Shown piece by piece: positions 26,764-35,586 of a stretch of DNA of 64,000 nucleotides; the first letter of the stretch is position 1; every line of letters starts with the position of its first letter. This DNA comes from Kumtagia yinganensis (GTDB lineage: Bacteria; Pseudomonadota; Alphaproteobacteria; Rhizobiales; Rhizobiaceae), in contig NZ_JBEBMH010000003.1 in NCBI RefSeq assembly GCF_040081985.1, positions 1 through 64,000 of the forward strand. Direction: 5' to 3'. Under the pieces are notes generated by a model, which worked only from the letters and a program-made list of their open reading frames with translations, was not told the DNA's origin and ran no database searches. Made by a program: the position numbers and the translations under genes.

Positions 26764-27378
26764 TTGCCCCTCGACCTGGCGACGCTGCTTTCCTTCACGC
26801 TTGCGTCGCTGCTGATTGAACTGACGCCCGGCCCGAACATGACCTATCTTGCCCTGGTGGCCGCGAGCGACGGGCGTCGTGCAGGCTTCGCAACGGTGGC
26901 CGGCGTGGCGCTGGGGCTCGGCATCGTCGGGCTGGTCGCGGCGTTCGGGGTGGCGGAGATTATTCACAATTCCACGCTGCTCTACGAGGGGCTGCGCTGG
27001 GCGGGCGTGCTGTTCCTGCTCTATCTCGCCTGGGAAGGCTGGACCACGGGAACCGACGTCGCGGCGGCCGGGCAGGACCGGGGACGCTATTTCCGGCGCG
27101 GGCTGATGACCAATCTGCTGAATCCCAAGGCGGCGGTGTTTTATGTCGCCGTGCTGCCGACTTTCATCGACGCCACGAGGCCGGTGCTTCCGCAGACCCT
27201 GACGCTGACCGCCGTCTATGTGGCGGTCGCAACCTTCGTGCATGCCGCGATCGTGCTGCTCGCCGGCGCGCTGGAGCCGTTCCTCAACGATCCGCGCCGC
27301 GAACGCATGGCGAGAAGGGTGCTGTCGGCGCTGCTGGCCGCTGTCGCCATCTGGTTTGGCTGGTCCACGGCGCGATGA
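26764..27378 (+). CDS. LysE family translocator
   Basis: A 204-residue membrane protein of the LysE/RhtB amino-acid exporter family with about six helices. The N-terminal LIELTPGPNMTYLALVAASDGRRAGFATVAGVALG is the family signature, and GLMTNLLNPKAAVFYVAVLP the second conserved block. The start is set at TTG 26764, just before the first helix and one base after the polA stop, so it is likely translationally linked to polA. Substrate unknown. Confidence 0.85.
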   Translation: MPLDLATLLSFTLASLLIELTPGPNMTYLALVAASDGRRAGFATVAGVALGLGIVGLVAAFGVAEIIHNSTLLYEGLRWAGVLFLLYLAWEGWTTGTDVAAAGQDRGRYFRRGLMTNLLNPKAAVFYVAVLPTFIDATRPVLPQTLTLTAVYVAVATFVHAAIVLLAGALEPFLNDPRRERMARRVLSALLAAVAIWFGWSTAR

Positions 27379-27512
27379 GGCGAGTACTACCATCGGTCGA
27401 GGGACTACCGCCGAGGGAGGCAAGGCCGCAAAGCCTGGAGCGGCACGCTTTAACTTGACGACCCGTTGTTTCGGCGATGAAGTAAAACAACAGTGACCGG
27501 GAGGACGAGACG

Positions 27513-27731
27513 ATGCGCGCCAAGATTTTTTCTGTCGCAACCTTGCTTGTGTTCTTCACCGGCGCCGCCGCCGCGCAGACCGCCGCCGAGCGGGAAGCAT
27601 GCGCGGCCGACTACCAGAAATTCTGTTCCGGCGTCGCGCCGGGCGGCGGCCGCGTGCTGGAATGCCTGGCCAAGCAAAAGGACAAGCTGACGGCCGCCTG
27701 CCAGAAAGTCATCGAAACCCACCAAAAATAG
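27513..27731 (+). CDS. Small secreted cysteine-rich-repeat protein
   Basis: 72 residues: a clear signal peptide (MRAKIFSVATLLVFFTGAAAAQ, cleavage near A21) and a mature part with four cysteines (30, 38, 51, 63). ACAADYQKFCSGVAPGGGRVLECLAKQKDKLTAACQ matches the cysteine-rich (GLG1-like) repeat found in small rhizobial periplasmic proteins. GGGAGGA precedes the ATG. It is first of three adjacent small exported proteins. Function unknown. Confidence 0.78.
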   Translation: MRAKIFSVATLLVFFTGAAAAQTAAEREACAADYQKFCSGVAPGGGRVLECLAKQKDKLTAACQKVIETHQK

Positions 27732-27775
27732 GCGCTTGCCACCTTTCCTCGGCCCCGCCTTACAGGAGAACCATA

Positions 27776-28075
27776 ATGACCTATCGTGCGTATCGCTGGC
27801 TGGGCGCGGCTGGCGTCGGGCTTGCCCTGCTCGCGGCCGATCTCGGCGCGTTTTCGCTTGTCGGCAGCGCGCGAGCCATGGCGGACCGTCCGGCGGTTGC
27901 ACGCAACGACGCCGCCGTCATGCCCGCAGTCGTGGTCAAACGCACGACGACCTATGTCGTGTCGCTGCCGAAGAGCTGCGTGCGCACCAGGATCGGCGGC
28001 GTCGTGTTGTGGCGCTGCGGCAAAACCTATTACCAGTATTACAACAATCGCTACGTGCTGGTCGTCATCAACTGA
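27776..28075 (+). CDS. Small exported protein, hypothetical
   Basis: 99 residues beginning MTYRAYRWLGAAGVGLALLAADLG, a signal peptide or N-terminal anchor. The mature region contains VVVKRTTTYVVSLPKSCVRTRIGGVVLWRCGKTYYQYYNNRYVLVVIN. The two cysteines (in KSCVRT and WRCGKT) probably form a disulfide in the periplasm, and the tyrosine-rich YYQYYNNRYVLV end suggests a small beta structure. AGGAGAA precedes the ATG. No named family recognised; similar short proteins occur in rhizobia. Confidence 0.65.
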   Translation: MTYRAYRWLGAAGVGLALLAADLGAFSLVGSARAMADRPAVARNDAAVMPAVVVKRTTTYVVSLPKSCVRTRIGGVVLWRCGKTYYQYYNNRYVLVVIN

Positions 28076-28214
28076 GCACCGGAAGATCGATACCGGGCCG
28101 GGAGGGCTTCGTAGCCGGCAAACGGTGAAAACATTTCGCTAAAATTGCTTTCGTCGCGTTCGCAGGAAAGTGACGGGAGCATTGTATGGTCGTCGGCGTT
28201 CCGGAGACCCGACC

Positions 28215-28451
28215 ATGACCCGTCCCGCCCTGCTTGTCGCCGTACTGCTCGGCCTTGCCCACCCCGCGTTTGCCCAAGAGGTGCCGGCGGTGTCCTGCGA
28301 AGGACAGAACTGCATGCAGGACGAGGGCCGGGAAACGAAAGAGTGCGACGGGCAGGACTGTGCGCCGCCCGCCCCCGCCCAGGCGGAGATCGAATGCGTC
28401 GGACAGGACTGCGACGCCATCCAGCAGCCCGCCGACGGCGATCAGGACTAG
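28215..28451 (+). CDS. Small secreted protein with three C-x-G-Q-x-C motifs
   Basis: 78 residues: signal peptide (MTRPALLVAVLLGLAHPAFA, cleavage near residue 20), then three regularly placed hexads CEGQNC (28-33), CDGQDC (44-49) and CVGQDC (61-66) in an acidic, otherwise low-complexity chain. The spacing of the motifs (16 and 17 residues) suggests internal duplication. Each Cys pair might bind metal or form a tight disulfide; this is inference. It is preceded by GGAGACCCGACC and is last of three small exported genes. Confidence 0.6.
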   Translation: MTRPALLVAVLLGLAHPAFAQEVPAVSCEGQNCMQDEGRETKECDGQDCAPPAPAQAEIECVGQDCDAIQQPADGDQD

Positions 28452-28619
28452 CCGCCGGGCTTTCCGGCCCGGCTTCGCCACAATCGTCACGGAAGGCACA
28501 CTGAATGCAGTGATCGTGCAATAGCGTCGTGCGTTGGGCCGGCCAGTCGAGGGGCGTGCCGAACGCCCTGATGGACGGCGAGATCGGGGCAGCGTTCGAA
28601 GGCGGGCAAGGGCGGCGAA

Positions 28620-28915
28620 TTCAACGGGAGCCATACCGACACGATCCATGCGATGTCGGTTCTGAGAAGGCAACCTACTGGTCACCGGCAGCGCCGACCA
28701 GACGATCCGGCTGTGGAACCTAAAGACACGCGAGCTGATCGCGTCGATGTTCTTTGCCGGCAAGGAATGGGTCGCCTGGATGCCGCGGGGCTTACTATTC
28801 GTCCGACGACGGTGACAAGCTGATCGGCTGGCGGGTCGACCAGAGGCGCGACAGGAAAGGCCGTTTCGTGCGCGCCGTCGCGACGCCGTCCGGATCCCGC
28901 CGATACCTGTCGGAT
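28620..28915 (+). pseudogene. WD40-repeat protein remnant with frameshifts
   Basis: Three consecutive frames together give SHTDTIHAMSVL, then LLVTGSADQTIRLWNLKTRELIASMFFAGKEWVAWMPRG, then YYSSDDGDKLIGWRVDQ and RDRKGRFVRAVA. The middle piece is a classic WD40 blade (GSADQTIRLWN), and the rest matches the usual C-terminal continuation of bacterial WD40 proteins. At least two frameshifts (near 28670 and 28790) break it and no intact start remains. It is a decayed tail of a larger gene. Confidence 0.65.
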
Positions 28916-28921
28916 GCTTGA

Positions 28922-29872
28922 TTACGCGCCGGTTTGAAGCGTCAGATAGCTTGACGGGGATAGGGAAGACCTATGCGCCGAAAAAGCGGCGATCGTGTTC
29001 TCCACTTCCGCGATCAGCCATTCTCGGAACGCCCGGGCCTGACGGTTTGCAGGCGCTTCCCTCGCATGGACAAGGTAGTAACCCCATTCTTCCCGCTGCT
29101 CCAGGTCGAACGGGCGGATGAGGCGGCCCGCGATCAGGGCATCGGTCACCAGCATGAAATCCCCGAGGGCAAACCCTTGCCCCGCCTCCGCGGCCTCGAT
29201 CGCAAGATGGGCCTCGAACACGGTCGCGTTCCAATCGGTGATGCGCTCCAGGCCGGCGCCGGCCAGCCAATCGATCCACCATTGCTTGTTGCGCTCCACA
29301 AGCAGCGGACACGACGACATGTCAAACGGCCTGCTGAGGTCATATGGCGACAGGAACGTCGGCGAGCAGACCGGAAAGCTCCATGAATCCGTGAGCTTGA
29401 CGACCTCGGTGCCCGCCCAGGCACCGGGCCCGTAGCGTATGCCGAAATCCGCTTCTCCTGCGGCGAGGTCAGCCAGCTCCGCGCTTGGCGCGATGGCCAG
29501 CTCGATATCCGGATATCTTTCCTTGAAGCGACCAAGGCGCGGAACAAGCCAGCGCGAGGCGATGGCGGGCTCGACCGAAATCCGGAGGCTGTTCGAGTGG
29601 CGGCCTTTGCCAACATCCTTCAGCGCAACGGCGATCCGGTCGAACGGCTGCACCAGCGCGACCCCAAGCTGCCGGCCTTCCGGGGTAAGGGCGACACCGC
29701 GTGCGCTTCGGGTGAACAGCTCTGTCCCGAGCCATTCCTCCAGCGCGCGGACATGCCGGCTCACCGACGCATGGGTGACGGACAGTTCGGTCGCGGCGGC
29801 GGTGAGGCTCTGATGGCGCGCGGCCGCCTCGAATGCCTTGAGCGCATTGAGCGACGGAAGTCGGCGGCTCAT
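28922..29872 (-). CDS. LysR family regulator (GcvA-like)
   Basis: 316 residues: an N-terminal winged helix-turn-helix (RRLPSLNALKAFEAAARHQSLTAAATELSVTHASVSRHVRALEEWLG) and a periplasmic-binding-like effector domain (about 92-300). It has the GcvA-subtype start (LPSLNALKAFEAAARH). ATG 29872 is preferred over the GTG two codons upstream. The divergent gene (NNMT-like methyltransferase) is a possible target. The effector is unknown. Confidence 0.87.
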   Translation of the reverse strand: MSRRLPSLNALKAFEAAARHQSLTAAATELSVTHASVSRHVRALEEWLGTELFTRSARGVALTPEGRQLGVALVQPFDRIAVALKDVGKGRHSNSLRISVEPAIASRWLVPRLGRFKERYPDIELAIAPSAELADLAAGEADFGIRYGPGAWAGTEVVKLTDSWSFPVCSPTFLSPYDLSRPFDMSSCPLLVERNKQWWIDWLAGAGLERITDWNATVFEAHLAIEAAEAGQGFALGDFMLVTDALIAGRLIRPFDLEQREEWGYYLVHAREAPANRQARAFREWLIAEVENTIAAFSAHRSSLSPSSYLTLQTGA

Positions 29873-30126
29873 TCCCACCCGCCCTAACGTGAAGTCATGC
29901 TCAGCCTAACATAACGGCAATTGTTCCGCAGGCGAGGACAATCTACCGTTTGGGCACATCCCACGCCCCGACGCTCCAGGCCTTATCCATCCGCCATGCC
30001 AATAGCGGAGGATTCGGCGCGTGCTCAAATCTTGCCGGGCGGTAGACCGGTGCGTGGGCAAGCCAGGAGCCGAAGACACAAGGACGAACCGGCCCAATCT
30101 CCGTCAACGACAAGAGAGCTGCAGAA

Positions 30127-31416
30127 TTGTTCTCCGTCAGACTCCCGACCGGATATGCCCGAACCAAGCGCTGGCTGGTATCCGGCCTGGCGACAGTGGC
30201 CTCGACCTATACTCTGGACGCTATCGCCACGGTCACGGGGATGGCACTGCTTCTGACTGGTGCGCTGGCCGGCGCGAGCCATTCTCAGCTCATCGCCTTC
30301 CTGGCTCTGACCTATCTGATCTGGGCTGCGGGACTTCGGGTCAATCTAGCGGCCAACTGGCGGCTGATATGCGAGACCGGAACGAGTTCCAGCCTCCTGT
30401 CGAAGGCCGCGCACGATCTTGTCGCGATGAGAAGCGAGAGCCCGCTCATGCGCAGGATAGCCGCTGATGCCGGCTATGTCTGCTTCGAGCTCGCCAAGGA
30501 GGCGCCCTACTATGTTGGTGCATTCAGCGCCGCAATCCTGAACGATACGATCTCGTCCAACGACGCCATCATATTTCTCCGCGGCGCCAATCTCGGCGCG
30601 GCTGCCTACGAATACGGCCTCGCGCGCTTTGTGAAGGCCGTTTTTCTCAGGCATGACGAACCGGCCTACGCGTCCTTCGAAGCCGATTGGAGACCGGGTG
30701 CCTATCTTGCGGAGTATTATGGCCGGGTCGAGGAAGACGAACGCGAGACGATCGCCTTTTTCGTGCGGGCCATGAGTGCTTCGGCCACTTATGAACCGAT
30801 CCTGTTCGTAGGCGTCGGTCCAACCTTGCATCATGTCTTCCTGGCGGGCGAGACCGCATCGGAAATTCACCTCGGCGAGTATTTGCAAGCCAACCTCGAC
30901 GAGGTCCGCCGCTGGTTATGCAGGCAGGACGGCGCGCATGATTGGCGACCCTTCGTAGAATACACATTGCAATGCGAGGGCATGGCACAGCCGAGCGACG
31001 CCGATATCGACATACGCGAATGGCTGGTCCGGCAAAAGACGCGCAAACTCTTTCGCTGTGACCTCCGGCAACCGCACCCGGTCGGTGAGCGACGCCGGTA
31101 CAACACGGTCGTCAGTGCCTACTGCGCAGATTCGGCGACGGGGTCGAAGGACGAATGGGCCGCCTTCATGCAGCGCATCATCGGTCTGGTGCGACCGGGC
31201 GGCACTCTTCTGACCGCGGCACTCTGGAACTGCCACAGCTACCGGGTTGGAGGGAAGGTTTTCCCGAGCCCGGGCATCGAGGAGGAAGACCTGTTCGCCG
31301 CGCTTGCACCGGCATTCGGCGAAGACGGCATCGTCATCAGGACGCACAAGCTCGCCGATGCCCCGACAAAAGGGTATCAGGGCATCCTGCTCGCCTGTGC
31401 CACACGCAAGAAGTGA
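30127..31416 (+). CDS. Membrane-anchored NNMT/PNMT/TEMT-like methyltransferase
   Basis: 429 residues. The N-terminal 190 carry hydrophobic helices (about 16-50 and 53-75, possibly more to 145). Residues 191-429 resemble the NNMT/PNMT/TEMT small-molecule N-methyltransferase family: YLAEYYGRVEEDERE, the SAM loop ILFVGVGPTLHHVFLA, ANLDEVRRWL, HDWRPFVEY, and VRPGGTLLTAALW near the end. The animal enzymes of this family methylate nicotinamide, catecholamines or thioethers; the bacterial substrate is unknown. The usual acidic residue of the SAM loop (DIGSGPT) is replaced by phenylalanine. The start is uncertain: TTG 30127 begins the frame. Confidence 0.65.
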   Translation: MFSVRLPTGYARTKRWLVSGLATVASTYTLDAIATVTGMALLLTGALAGASHSQLIAFLALTYLIWAAGLRVNLAANWRLICETGTSSSLLSKAAHDLVAMRSESPLMRRIAADAGYVCFELAKEAPYYVGAFSAAILNDTISSNDAIIFLRGANLGAAAYEYGLARFVKAVFLRHDEPAYASFEADWRPGAYLAEYYGRVEEDERETIAFFVRAMSASATYEPILFVGVGPTLHHVFLAGETASEIHLGEYLQANLDEVRRWLCRQDGAHDWRPFVEYTLQCEGMAQPSDADIDIREWLVRQKTRKLFRCDLRQPHPVGERRRYNTVVSAYCADSATGSKDEWAAFMQRIIGLVRPGGTLLTAALWNCHSYRVGGKVFPSPGIEEEDLFAALAPAFGEDGIVIRTHKLADAPTKGYQGILLACATRKK

Positions 31417-31518
31417 AACTTAATCGGAACAAAAAGCCGGCGCGCAAGTCGGCGCCCATATTGACCGTCCCACGCGCGGGCGGTGAATGCCTCGGACCAC
31501 GCCCTCCCTCGCCCTAAG

Positions 31519-31584
31519 GTGCGAGCCCGCAAGGCGCTGGAATGTAGCCAAAAGCGCTGGCCGGCGAGCCTCGAAGGACGCACC
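31519..31584. repeat. Dispersed repeat, family B, single arm
   Basis: The sequence from GGTGCGAGCCCGCAAGGCG to CGAGCCTCGAAGGACGCACC has the same borders and length as the arms of the inverted repeat at 60173-60442. It lies in the gap between the convergent methyltransferase and GH43 genes. No gene lies in this stretch. Confidence 0.65.
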
Positions 31585-31603
31585 CAGCCTATGGCCTAGA
31601 CTC

Positions 31604-33214
31604 TCATTTCGGCACGTAGCCAAAATAATCGAAATCGGCCGGCAGGCCCGAACCGCTCGTGTCGAAGGCCATCAGTCCGACAAAGGCGCCGGTGAAGGAG
31701 CCGTGCTCGCCGCGCCCGGCCTCGTCGGAGACGATGCTGGCGTCGAGTTCGGGCGCGAGCGTCTGCCAGCCGTCGCCGGCATCGCAGGAGAAGACCAGCC
31801 GCGCGTGGTCGATGTCGGCGGCAAGACGCACGGGCGCGCCGCCCGGCAATGGGATCGGCGGCGCGAGCGGGAATGTGAGGCGGCCGTCGGGCCAGTCGCC
31901 AAGGCAGCTCATGACCATCAGCACCCTGCCCTGTGCCGGCACATGCGTGACGGCCAGGAAATGGAACTTGTGGCGGTTGTAGTAGAGCACCAGCCCGGCC
32001 GCCTGCTGGAAGGTGGTCGGCTGGAAGTCGACCGAAGTCTCGGCGCGGAAGGCAAAATGCTCCTGGCGGCGAGCGACAAGCGCCTGCTCGAAAAAGCTGC
32101 CGATCGATTCCCGGCCGAACAGGCGGAGATGACCGGGCCTTTCGGTCAACGAGAAAAGACGTTCCGGAAAAGGCGTGCGCAGCCATTGGAACTCGATTGG
32201 CAGGCTCGCGTCATCGAAGTCGCGGCGGGGCGGCGAGGGCTCCGGCGCGGAAAGCGCGACGCCGGCCGGCGCCGGCACCTCGACCTCCGGCACCTGGCCG
32301 CCTTGCGCCAGCCGCAGCCAGCCGTCCTCGCCCCAGACGCATTTCTGGATCGCCGTCTCGCGGCCCAGCGGCGAGCGGCGCAGGCCGGCAAGCGGCCGCG
32401 AGGTCAGGTGCGTGTGAAAAACCTCGCCATTGGGCGTCTCGACGATCTGGCCGTGGCCGGCGCGCTGCAGGGCCGCCTGCGAGGCGTTCTTGGAGGTGAT
32501 CAGATGCGTGTCGGGATGCAGTTCATAAGGGCCGTGCAGCGAACGCGCGCGCGCCATGGTGACAGCGTGGTCGTAACCCGTGCCGCCCTCGGCGGTGGTG
32601 AGATAGTACCAGCCATTCTTCTTGAACAGATGAGGCCCCTCGACCAGCCCGTGCGAACTGCCGAGAAAAATGTTGTCGACCGGACCGACCAGTTTTCCCG
32701 CCGCAGCGTCATATTCCTGGCAGAGGATGCCGGCGAAAGAGGGATGTTTCGGCTGCCCGCCGACGCCGTGCGAAATGTGGTTCCACACCATGTTGAGGAA
32801 CCATTTTTTTCCATCGTCGTCATGGAACAGAGAGGGGTCGAAGCCGCTGGAATTGACATAGACCGGATCGGACCACGGTCCTTCGATCGACGACGCGGTG
32901 ACGATGTAGTTGTGCGTGTCCTTGAAGTTGCCGTCGAGGCGTTTGACGTCGGTATAGACCAGCCAGAACAGCCCGTCGGCATAGGAGAGGCACGGCGCCC
33001 AGATGCCACCGGAATCCGGGTTGCCGCGCATGTCGAGCTGGCTGGCGCGCTCCAGAGGCCGCTTCACCAGCCGCCAGTTCGCAAGATCGGTCGAGTGGTG
33101 AATCTGGACGCCGGGATACCACTCGAAGGTCGAGGTCGCAATGTAATAATCCGATCCGACCCGGCAGATCGACGGGTCGGGATTGAAGCCGGGCAGGATC
33201 GGATTTTTGATCAT
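31604..33214 (-). CDS. Glycoside hydrolase family 43 (beta-xylosidase-like)
   Basis: A 536-residue five-bladed propeller hydrolase with a C-terminal beta-sandwich. The start KNPILPGFNPDPSICRVGSDYYIATSTF carries the general-base aspartate. FDPSLFHDDDGKKW holds the pKa-modulating aspartate and GLVEGPHLFKKNGWYYL the acid glutamate. The C-terminal region (about 320-536) matches the xylosidase/arabinosidase sandwich. There is no signal peptide, so it acts on imported oligosaccharides. It is the last gene of the sugar transport operon, five bases after the aldo-keto reductase; GGAAG precedes the ATG. Confidence 0.9.
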   Translation of the reverse strand: MIKNPILPGFNPDPSICRVGSDYYIATSTFEWYPGVQIHHSTDLANWRLVKRPLERASQLDMRGNPDSGGIWAPCLSYADGLFWLVYTDVKRLDGNFKDTHNYIVTASSIEGPWSDPVYVNSSGFDPSLFHDDDGKKWFLNMVWNHISHGVGGQPKHPSFAGILCQEYDAAAGKLVGPVDNIFLGSSHGLVEGPHLFKKNGWYYLTTAEGGTGYDHAVTMARARSLHGPYELHPDTHLITSKNASQAALQRAGHGQIVETPNGEVFHTHLTSRPLAGLRRSPLGRETAIQKCVWGEDGWLRLAQGGQVPEVEVPAPAGVALSAPEPSPPRRDFDDASLPIEFQWLRTPFPERLFSLTERPGHLRLFGRESIGSFFEQALVARRQEHFAFRAETSVDFQPTTFQQAAGLVLYYNRHKFHFLAVTHVPAQGRVLMVMSCLGDWPDGRLTFPLAPPIPLPGGAPVRLAADIDHARLVFSCDAGDGWQTLAPELDASIVSDEAGRGEHGSFTGAFVGLMAFDTSGSGLPADFDYFGYVPK

Positions 33215-33219
33215 CGGGA

Positions 33220-34266
33220 CTACTTCCTTGCCGGCCCCTTGCGCTCGGCCGAGGTCGCCCACAGGTTGATATCGGCGTCCCTGGCGTAGGAATCGATCTC
33301 CGCAAGTTCCGCATCGCTGAAATCGAGATTGTCCAGCGCGCCGACGCAATCCTCGACCTGCTCCGGCCGGCTGGCGCCGATCAGCGCGGTCGTCACCCGG
33401 CCGCCGCGCAGCACCCAGGCCAGCGCCATCTGCGCCAGCGTCTGGCCGCGTTTCTCGGCAATGCCGTTCAGCGCGCGGATGTTCGTGATCGTCTGCTCGT
33501 TGATGAAGGAAGGGCGCAGCGACTTGCCCTGGCTGGCGCGGCTGCCTTCCGGGATGCCGCCGAGATATTTGGTGGTCAGCATGCCTTGCGCCAGAGGCGA
33601 GAAGACGATCGAGCCGACGCCCAGCCCGTCCAACGTGTCGAGCAGACCGTCCTCCTCCACCCAGCGGTTGATCATCGAATAGCTGGGCTGGTGGATCAGC
33701 AGCGGCGTGCCGAGTTCGCGCAGGATGGCGGCGGCTTCCCGTGTGCGCTGCGAATTGTAGGACGAGATGCCGGCGTAGAGCGCCTTGCCGGAGCGCACGG
33801 CGTGGTCCAGCGCCATCATCGTCTCTTCCAGCGGCGTTTCCGGGTCGAAACGGTGCGAATAGAAGATGTCGACATAGTCCAGGCCCATGCGCTTCAGGCT
33901 CTGGTCGAGGCTGGCCAGCACATATTTGCGGCTGCCCCACTCGCCATACGGACCCGGCCACATGTCGTAGCCGGCCTTGGTCGAGATGATCATCTGGTCG
34001 CGCAGGCCGGCAAAATCGCTGCGCAGGATCTCGCCGAAGGCAATCTCGGCGGAGCCCGGAGGCGGGCCGTAATTGTTGGCGAGGTCGAAATGCGTGATGC
34101 CGAGATCGAAGGCCTTATGGCAGATGGCGCGCTTGGTCTTCATCGGCGTGTCGTCGCCGAAATTATGCCAGAGGCCGAGCGAGATCGCCGGCAGTTTCAA
34201 GCCGGATTTTCCGCAACGGTTGTAGCGCATGGATTTGTAGCGGTCGGCGGCGGGGGAATAAGCCAT
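33220..34266 (-). CDS. Aldo/keto reductase (YghZ/MgrA-like)
   Basis: A 348-residue NADPH-dependent TIM-barrel reductase. The catalytic tetrad is seen as D and Y in HFDLANNYG, K in ISTKAGYDMW and H in FYSHRFD. LPAISLGLWHNFGDD and the C-terminal LIGASRPEQVEDCVGAL match the L-glyceraldehyde-3-phosphate reductase (YghZ/Gpr) group. Its exact sugar substrate in this operon is unknown. It is separated from the dehydrogenase gene upstream by a repeat. Confidence 0.88.
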   Translation of the reverse strand: MAYSPAADRYKSMRYNRCGKSGLKLPAISLGLWHNFGDDTPMKTKRAICHKAFDLGITHFDLANNYGPPPGSAEIAFGEILRSDFAGLRDQMIISTKAGYDMWPGPYGEWGSRKYVLASLDQSLKRMGLDYVDIFYSHRFDPETPLEETMMALDHAVRSGKALYAGISSYNSQRTREAAAILRELGTPLLIHQPSYSMINRWVEEDGLLDTLDGLGVGSIVFSPLAQGMLTTKYLGGIPEGSRASQGKSLRPSFINEQTITNIRALNGIAEKRGQTLAQMALAWVLRGGRVTTALIGASRPEQVEDCVGALDNLDFSDAELAEIDSYARDADINLWATSAERKGPARK

Positions 34267-34283
34267 GAAATCAGCTCCGGTTT

Positions 34284-34424
34284 CCCTCCCCCTAGAGGGG
34301 AGGGTCGGCGCGTAGCGCCGGGGTGGGGTCCTTGCGGCCAGGCTCGGCCTGCTTTTTGAGGATAGAGCCGGCGGAGATGACCCCACCCGGCCGCTTCGCG
34401 GCCACCCTCCCCTCAAGGGGAGGG
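34284..34424. repeat. Mosaic palindromic repeat, family A, copy 3
   Basis: Flanked by CCCTCCCCCTAGAGGGGAGGG and CCCTCCCCTCAAGGGGAGGG, with GGGGTGGGGT and ACCCCACCC halves as in copies 1 and 2. It sits between the dehydrogenase and aldo-keto reductase genes of one operon, where an mRNA hairpin could influence downstream expression or protect the upstream mRNA. Confidence 0.8.
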
Positions 34425-34433
34425 ATAGCAGAG

Positions 34434-35576
34434 CTATTTCTTCTTCGCCATCAGCGCCCTTGCCTCTTTCGGCCCCAGCGCTTCCGGGCGCTCGCAAGTT
34501 GTGGTCATCTCGACGAACTTTCCGGTCTCGCCGGCCTTCAGGATGCCGGTCATGACATCGACCGCGTGCAACGCCAGTTCCATCGAGCAGCGATGCGGGC
34601 GGCCTTCGCCGATGGCGACCGCCATGTCGGCCAGCCCGATGGTGCGATAGTTCGCCATCATGCCTTGAGAGTGCTTCTGGTTGGGCACGCCGAGCGGATG
34701 ATCCCATTTCGGCATCTTCTTCACAGCGGATGATTGCTTGGTGAAGGTGACGACGCCGCCGAAGAAATTCGGGTCGGGCACATGGATCGTGCCTTGCTCG
34801 CCGTAAAGCTCCATCGGCTTGTGATTGTGGTTCCAGACGTCCCAGCTTGCGTTCAGCGTTATCACCGCGCCGTTGGCGAATTCGAGCAGGGCATGGATCG
34901 TGGTCGGCGTCTCGACCTTCAGTTTCTGGCCGAAACGCGGCTGCGAGGTGATGGTGCGCTCCGGCGCGGGCGTCGAAGAGATGGCGGCGACACGCTTCAC
35001 CGGTCCGATCAGCTGGATCAGGTTGGTGATGTAATACGGCCCGACATCCAGCACCGGGCCGGCGCCCGGCTGGAAGAAGAAGTCGGGATTTGGATGCCAG
35101 TGCTCCATGCCGTGGCTCATCACATAGGCGGTGCCGCTGGTGATCTTGCCGACCTTGCCGGTGTCGATGATGTTGCGCACCAGCTGGTGCGCGCCGCCAA
35201 GAAAAGTATCGGGAGCCGAACCGATGCGCAGGTTCTTCTTCTCGGCGCGCGCCTTGAGGTCCTGGCCTTCCTTCAGCGTCAGCACGAACGGCTTTTCCGA
35301 ATAGACATGCTTGCCGGCGTCGAGGATTTCCTTCGACACGGCGTGATGCACCGCCGGGATCGTCAGGTTGACGATAATGTCGATATCGTCGGACTTCAGC
35401 ATTTCCTCGACTGTCTCGGCCCGGACGTCGAACTCCTTGGCGCGGGCGCGGGCCGCATCCATGTTGATGTCGGCGGCGGCCTTCATCGTGATGCCGCGGA
35501 ACAGCGGCGCGAGCGAGAAATAGGCGGCGGAAATGTTGCCGCTGCCGATCACGCCTACTCCAAGTCTTTTTGCCAT
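34434..35576 (-). CDS. Gfo/Idh/MocA family oxidoreductase
   Basis: A 380-residue NAD(P)-dependent sugar or inositol-type dehydrogenase. The Rossmann motif GVGVIGSGNISAAYF is at the N-terminus, the EKPF signature is at about residue 95, and the C-terminal alpha/beta domain contains GPVLDVGPYYITNLIQLIGPV. Together with the isomerase next to it, it probably interconverts keto and hydroxy forms of the imported sugar. The substrate is unknown. It follows the isomerase gene after 10 bases. Confidence 0.88.
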   Translation of the reverse strand: MAKRLGVGVIGSGNISAAYFSLAPLFRGITMKAAADINMDAARARAKEFDVRAETVEEMLKSDDIDIIVNLTIPAVHHAVSKEILDAGKHVYSEKPFVLTLKEGQDLKARAEKKNLRIGSAPDTFLGGAHQLVRNIIDTGKVGKITSGTAYVMSHGMEHWHPNPDFFFQPGAGPVLDVGPYYITNLIQLIGPVKRVAAISSTPAPERTITSQPRFGQKLKVETPTTIHALLEFANGAVITLNASWDVWNHNHKPMELYGEQGTIHVPDPNFFGGVVTFTKQSSAVKKMPKWDHPLGVPNQKHSQGMMANYRTIGLADMAVAIGEGRPHRCSMELALHAVDVMTGILKAGETGKFVEMTTTCERPEALGPKEARALMAKKK

Positions 35577-35586
35577 CGAAATGCCC

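Noticed and set aside
31487..33289. 600-residue plus-strand frame opposite the GH43 gene
   Set aside because: Antisense shadow; the GH43 catalytic motifs lie on the other strand.
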